Shown here: in pieces, positions 28,576 through 29,818 of the stretch
How positions within the stretch are numbered: position 1 is the stretch's first letter
Layout: every line of letters starts with the position of its first letter
Origin: a virus
DNA: 29,818 nt
Virus record (IMG/VR): IMGVR_UViG_3300019124_000022
Location: 1 to 29,818 of that record
Direction: 5' to 3' (one strand)
Translations under genes and position numbers: made by a program
Notes under the pieces: generated by a model
Seen by the model: the letters and a program-made list of their open reading frames with translations, nothing else
What the model was told of the DNA's origin: nothing
The model's database searches: none

Positions 28576-29568
28576 TTAGCTCTGGGCTCTTGCCAACTTC
28601 TCAGCCACCTTTTCCGGCTTGAGGTGTGTGTACCTGTTCAGCATCCTCAAATCCCGATGCCCGCTGATCAGAGCGACCTCAGGGATGCTCAGTCCGTACT
28701 CAAAGAAGCGTGACACAGCCTCGTGCCTGAGATCGTGGAGGCGAATATCATCTAGTCCAGCTCTACTCCGCAGCCTTTCCCAAGCTAATCGGATGGCATT
28801 TGGCTTGATTGGAAACACCTGATCATTGGTCCTCTGGAGGGAGCCAAGAAGCTCAATCGCTTTGGGAGTTAAGGGGATAGTGCGAGAATCACCGTTCTTC
28901 GTCTGCTTCAGCCTCAGTATGCGCCTCTCGAGGTCCACATCCCGCCAGCTGACAGAGAGGAGTTCGCCTCGCCTCATGCCTGTCTCGATAGCAAGCACCA
29001 GAAATGGGCGTAGGTACCAAGCAGAGCGTTTGCCAATCGCGTTGAACAGCCTACTGGCCTCACCGTCTTCAAGACGGCGCTCTCTTGGCCTGGAGTCCTT
29101 TGGCAGCTTGATTGAATGTACTGGATTGCTAGGGAGGGGGATGTTCCACTCGGACTTGGCCACTTCGAATACATGCCTCAATACAACCAGCTCACGGCGA
29201 ACTGAGGCGGCTTGAACCTGTTTCAGGCGATCATCGCGGTAGCGGGCTGCTGAGGCTCCTGAGAGATCACTTAGGCGCACTTTGGAGACAGAGTGCCGTC
29301 TGAGCGTCTGAAGGCGTGAACGCTCCGCCTTCTCACCCCGCTTGGTTGGTGTCACCTCATTCTCATAGCGCGTCAAAAGGTCAGCTACAGTGAGCTTATA
29401 GAGATCCTGGATGTTAGGGGAGCGCACAGTGCAGTCTAGCTGTGTCTCAATGCTCCTAGCCCAAACCGCTGCCTCCCCCTTTGTGGGAAAGCTCTTGGAC
29501 ATGGGTGGGTGCCCCTCTCGTCTCACTTGAACCTGCCAAGAGGAGCCCCGTTTACGGATCGTAGCCAT
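28576..29568 (-). CDS. int: tyrosine-type site-specific integrase of element 2
   Basis: This 330-aa protein is smaller than the element 1 integrase and unrelated to it at the N-terminus (MATIRKRGSSWQVQVRREGH is an AP2-like arm-binding start). The core-binding domain covers about 60-145. The catalytic residues are R199 (TGMRRGELL), K224 (QTKNGDSRTIPL), H278 and R281 (RLHDLRHEA), H304 (ISGHRDLRM) and Y313 (NRYTHLKP). It lies 145 bp inside the right attachment repeat and reads into the island. It should recombine at the anticodon stem-loop region of tRNA-Arg. Confidence 0.95.
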   Translation of the reverse strand: MATIRKRGSSWQVQVRREGHPPMSKSFPTKGEAAVWARSIETQLDCTVRSPNIQDLYKLTVADLLTRYENEVTPTKRGEKAERSRLQTLRRHSVSKVRLSDLSGASAARYRDDRLKQVQAASVRRELVVLRHVFEVAKSEWNIPLPSNPVHSIKLPKDSRPRERRLEDGEASRLFNAIGKRSAWYLRPFLVLAIETGMRRGELLSVSWRDVDLERRILRLKQTKNGDSRTIPLTPKAIELLGSLQRTNDQVFPIKPNAIRLAWERLRSRAGLDDIRLHDLRHEAVSRFFEYGLSIPEVALISGHRDLRMLNRYTHLKPEKVAEKLARAQS

Positions 29569-29588
29569 ACGCTCACGTTCTGTATCAG

Positions 29589-29608
29589 CTGTGACAAATG
29601 CTGTGACA
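29589..29608 (+). promoter_or_regulatory. putative integrase arm-type sites, right end of element 2
   Basis: CTGTGACA occurs at 29589-29596 and 29601-29608, a 12-bp period that matches the left pair at 16773-16792. The sites lie just upstream of the integrase gene, so binding may also control its transcription. Confidence 0.6.
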
Positions 29609-29712
29609 GACAGGCGTTTCTTAGGTTTCTGAGGAGTAGGCCCTTAAGTCAAACCCAAGCTGTGTAAGGGCTTGAACATTGCCCCTCTTGCAGCATCTCT
29701 GGACTTACACAG

Positions 29713-29818
29713 GCCTTCGGAGGGCAACGCTCTATCCAGCTGAGCTACGGGTGCTTATGGCGGTTCGCCTGCTCTCTTCCCTACCCGATCAGGGCTCTCA
29801 AGACAACCTCTGACCGCA
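29713..29818 (-). repeat. attR of element 2 (displaced tRNA-Arg 5' half and flank)
   Basis: Bases 29713-29754 equal tRNA positions 1-42, and 29755-29818 match the DNA upstream of the intact gene, with two mismatches in 106 bases. The 3' half of the tRNA is absent, so this copy is a fragment that still carries the presumed chromosomal promoter. The match runs to the last base of the window. Confidence 0.9.

Larger units (their letters stand above)
16520..29754. mobile_element. element 2: integrase-bearing genomic island with NACHT gene
   Basis: The island is bounded by the direct repeat that starts in the tRNA anticodon stem-loop (16520 and 29713), giving a period of 13193 bp. A tyrosine integrase lies just inside the right end, and CTGTGACA pairs sit inside both ends. 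Base composition is less GC-rich than element 1, most clearly in the NACHT gene. The gene content is an ATPase, a resolvase, a NACHT NTPase and many small unknown genes, with no structural phage genes. It is most likely an integrative island carrying defence cargo. Confidence 0.75.

Overview
The window looks like the chromosome of an alphaproteobacterium, probably a Hyphomicrobiales (Rhizobiales) member. This is inferred from the GC-rich coding style of the left half, the two small DUF6894-type proteins and the VTPVTP-repeat gene. Nearly the whole window is mobile DNA: two different integrated elements lie in tandem on either side of one tRNA-Arg(CCG) gene at 16485-16561 (minus strand).

Element 1 (81 to about 16531, roughly 16.4 kb) is bounded by a perfect 47-bp repeat of the 3' part of the tRNA. 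From left to right it holds a tyrosine integrase and an iteron cluster. Next comes a minus-strand accessory block (YfbU-family protein, NYN-domain RNase, PD-(D/E)XK-like nuclease, a small unknown, a ribbon-helix-helix regulator). Then come small regulators (acidic protein, MerR-like protein, AlpA/HTH_17-like protein), a DUF927 primase-helicase split by a frameshift, a second iteron cluster that looks like a replication origin, and a compact head and packaging module (portal, fused protease-capsid, connector, adaptor, HNH, TerS, TerL). There are no tail, lysis or baseplate genes. This is the layout of a capsid-forming phage-inducible chromosomal island (cf-PICI), a satellite that builds its own small head and borrows helper-phage tails.

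Element 2 (about 16520-29754, roughly 13.2 kb) has more balanced base composition. It is bounded by a direct repeat that starts in the anticodon stem-loop, runs through the 5' half of the tRNA and on upstream to the end of the window (106 bp, 2 mismatches). It holds a P-loop, SF2-like ATPase, a 43-aa ORF, a degenerate recombinase fragment, a secreted protein, a serine resolvase, a 1056-aa membrane-embedded NACHT NTPase (candidate antiphage STAND protein), a broken HTH gene, a run of small unknown genes separated by three copies of a ~110-bp structured repeat, a sunset-domain protein, two small secreted proteins and a tyrosine integrase.

The two elements use the same tRNA from opposite sides. 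Their attachment repeats overlap only in 12 bp covering the anticodon loop. Each carries its own pair of putative integrase arm sites at both ends (TGGTGACA pairs at 11-bp spacing in element 1, CTGTGACA pairs at 12-bp spacing in element 2). The working tRNA gene is therefore probably a chimera, with its 3' half brought by element 1 and its 5' half and promoter by element 2.
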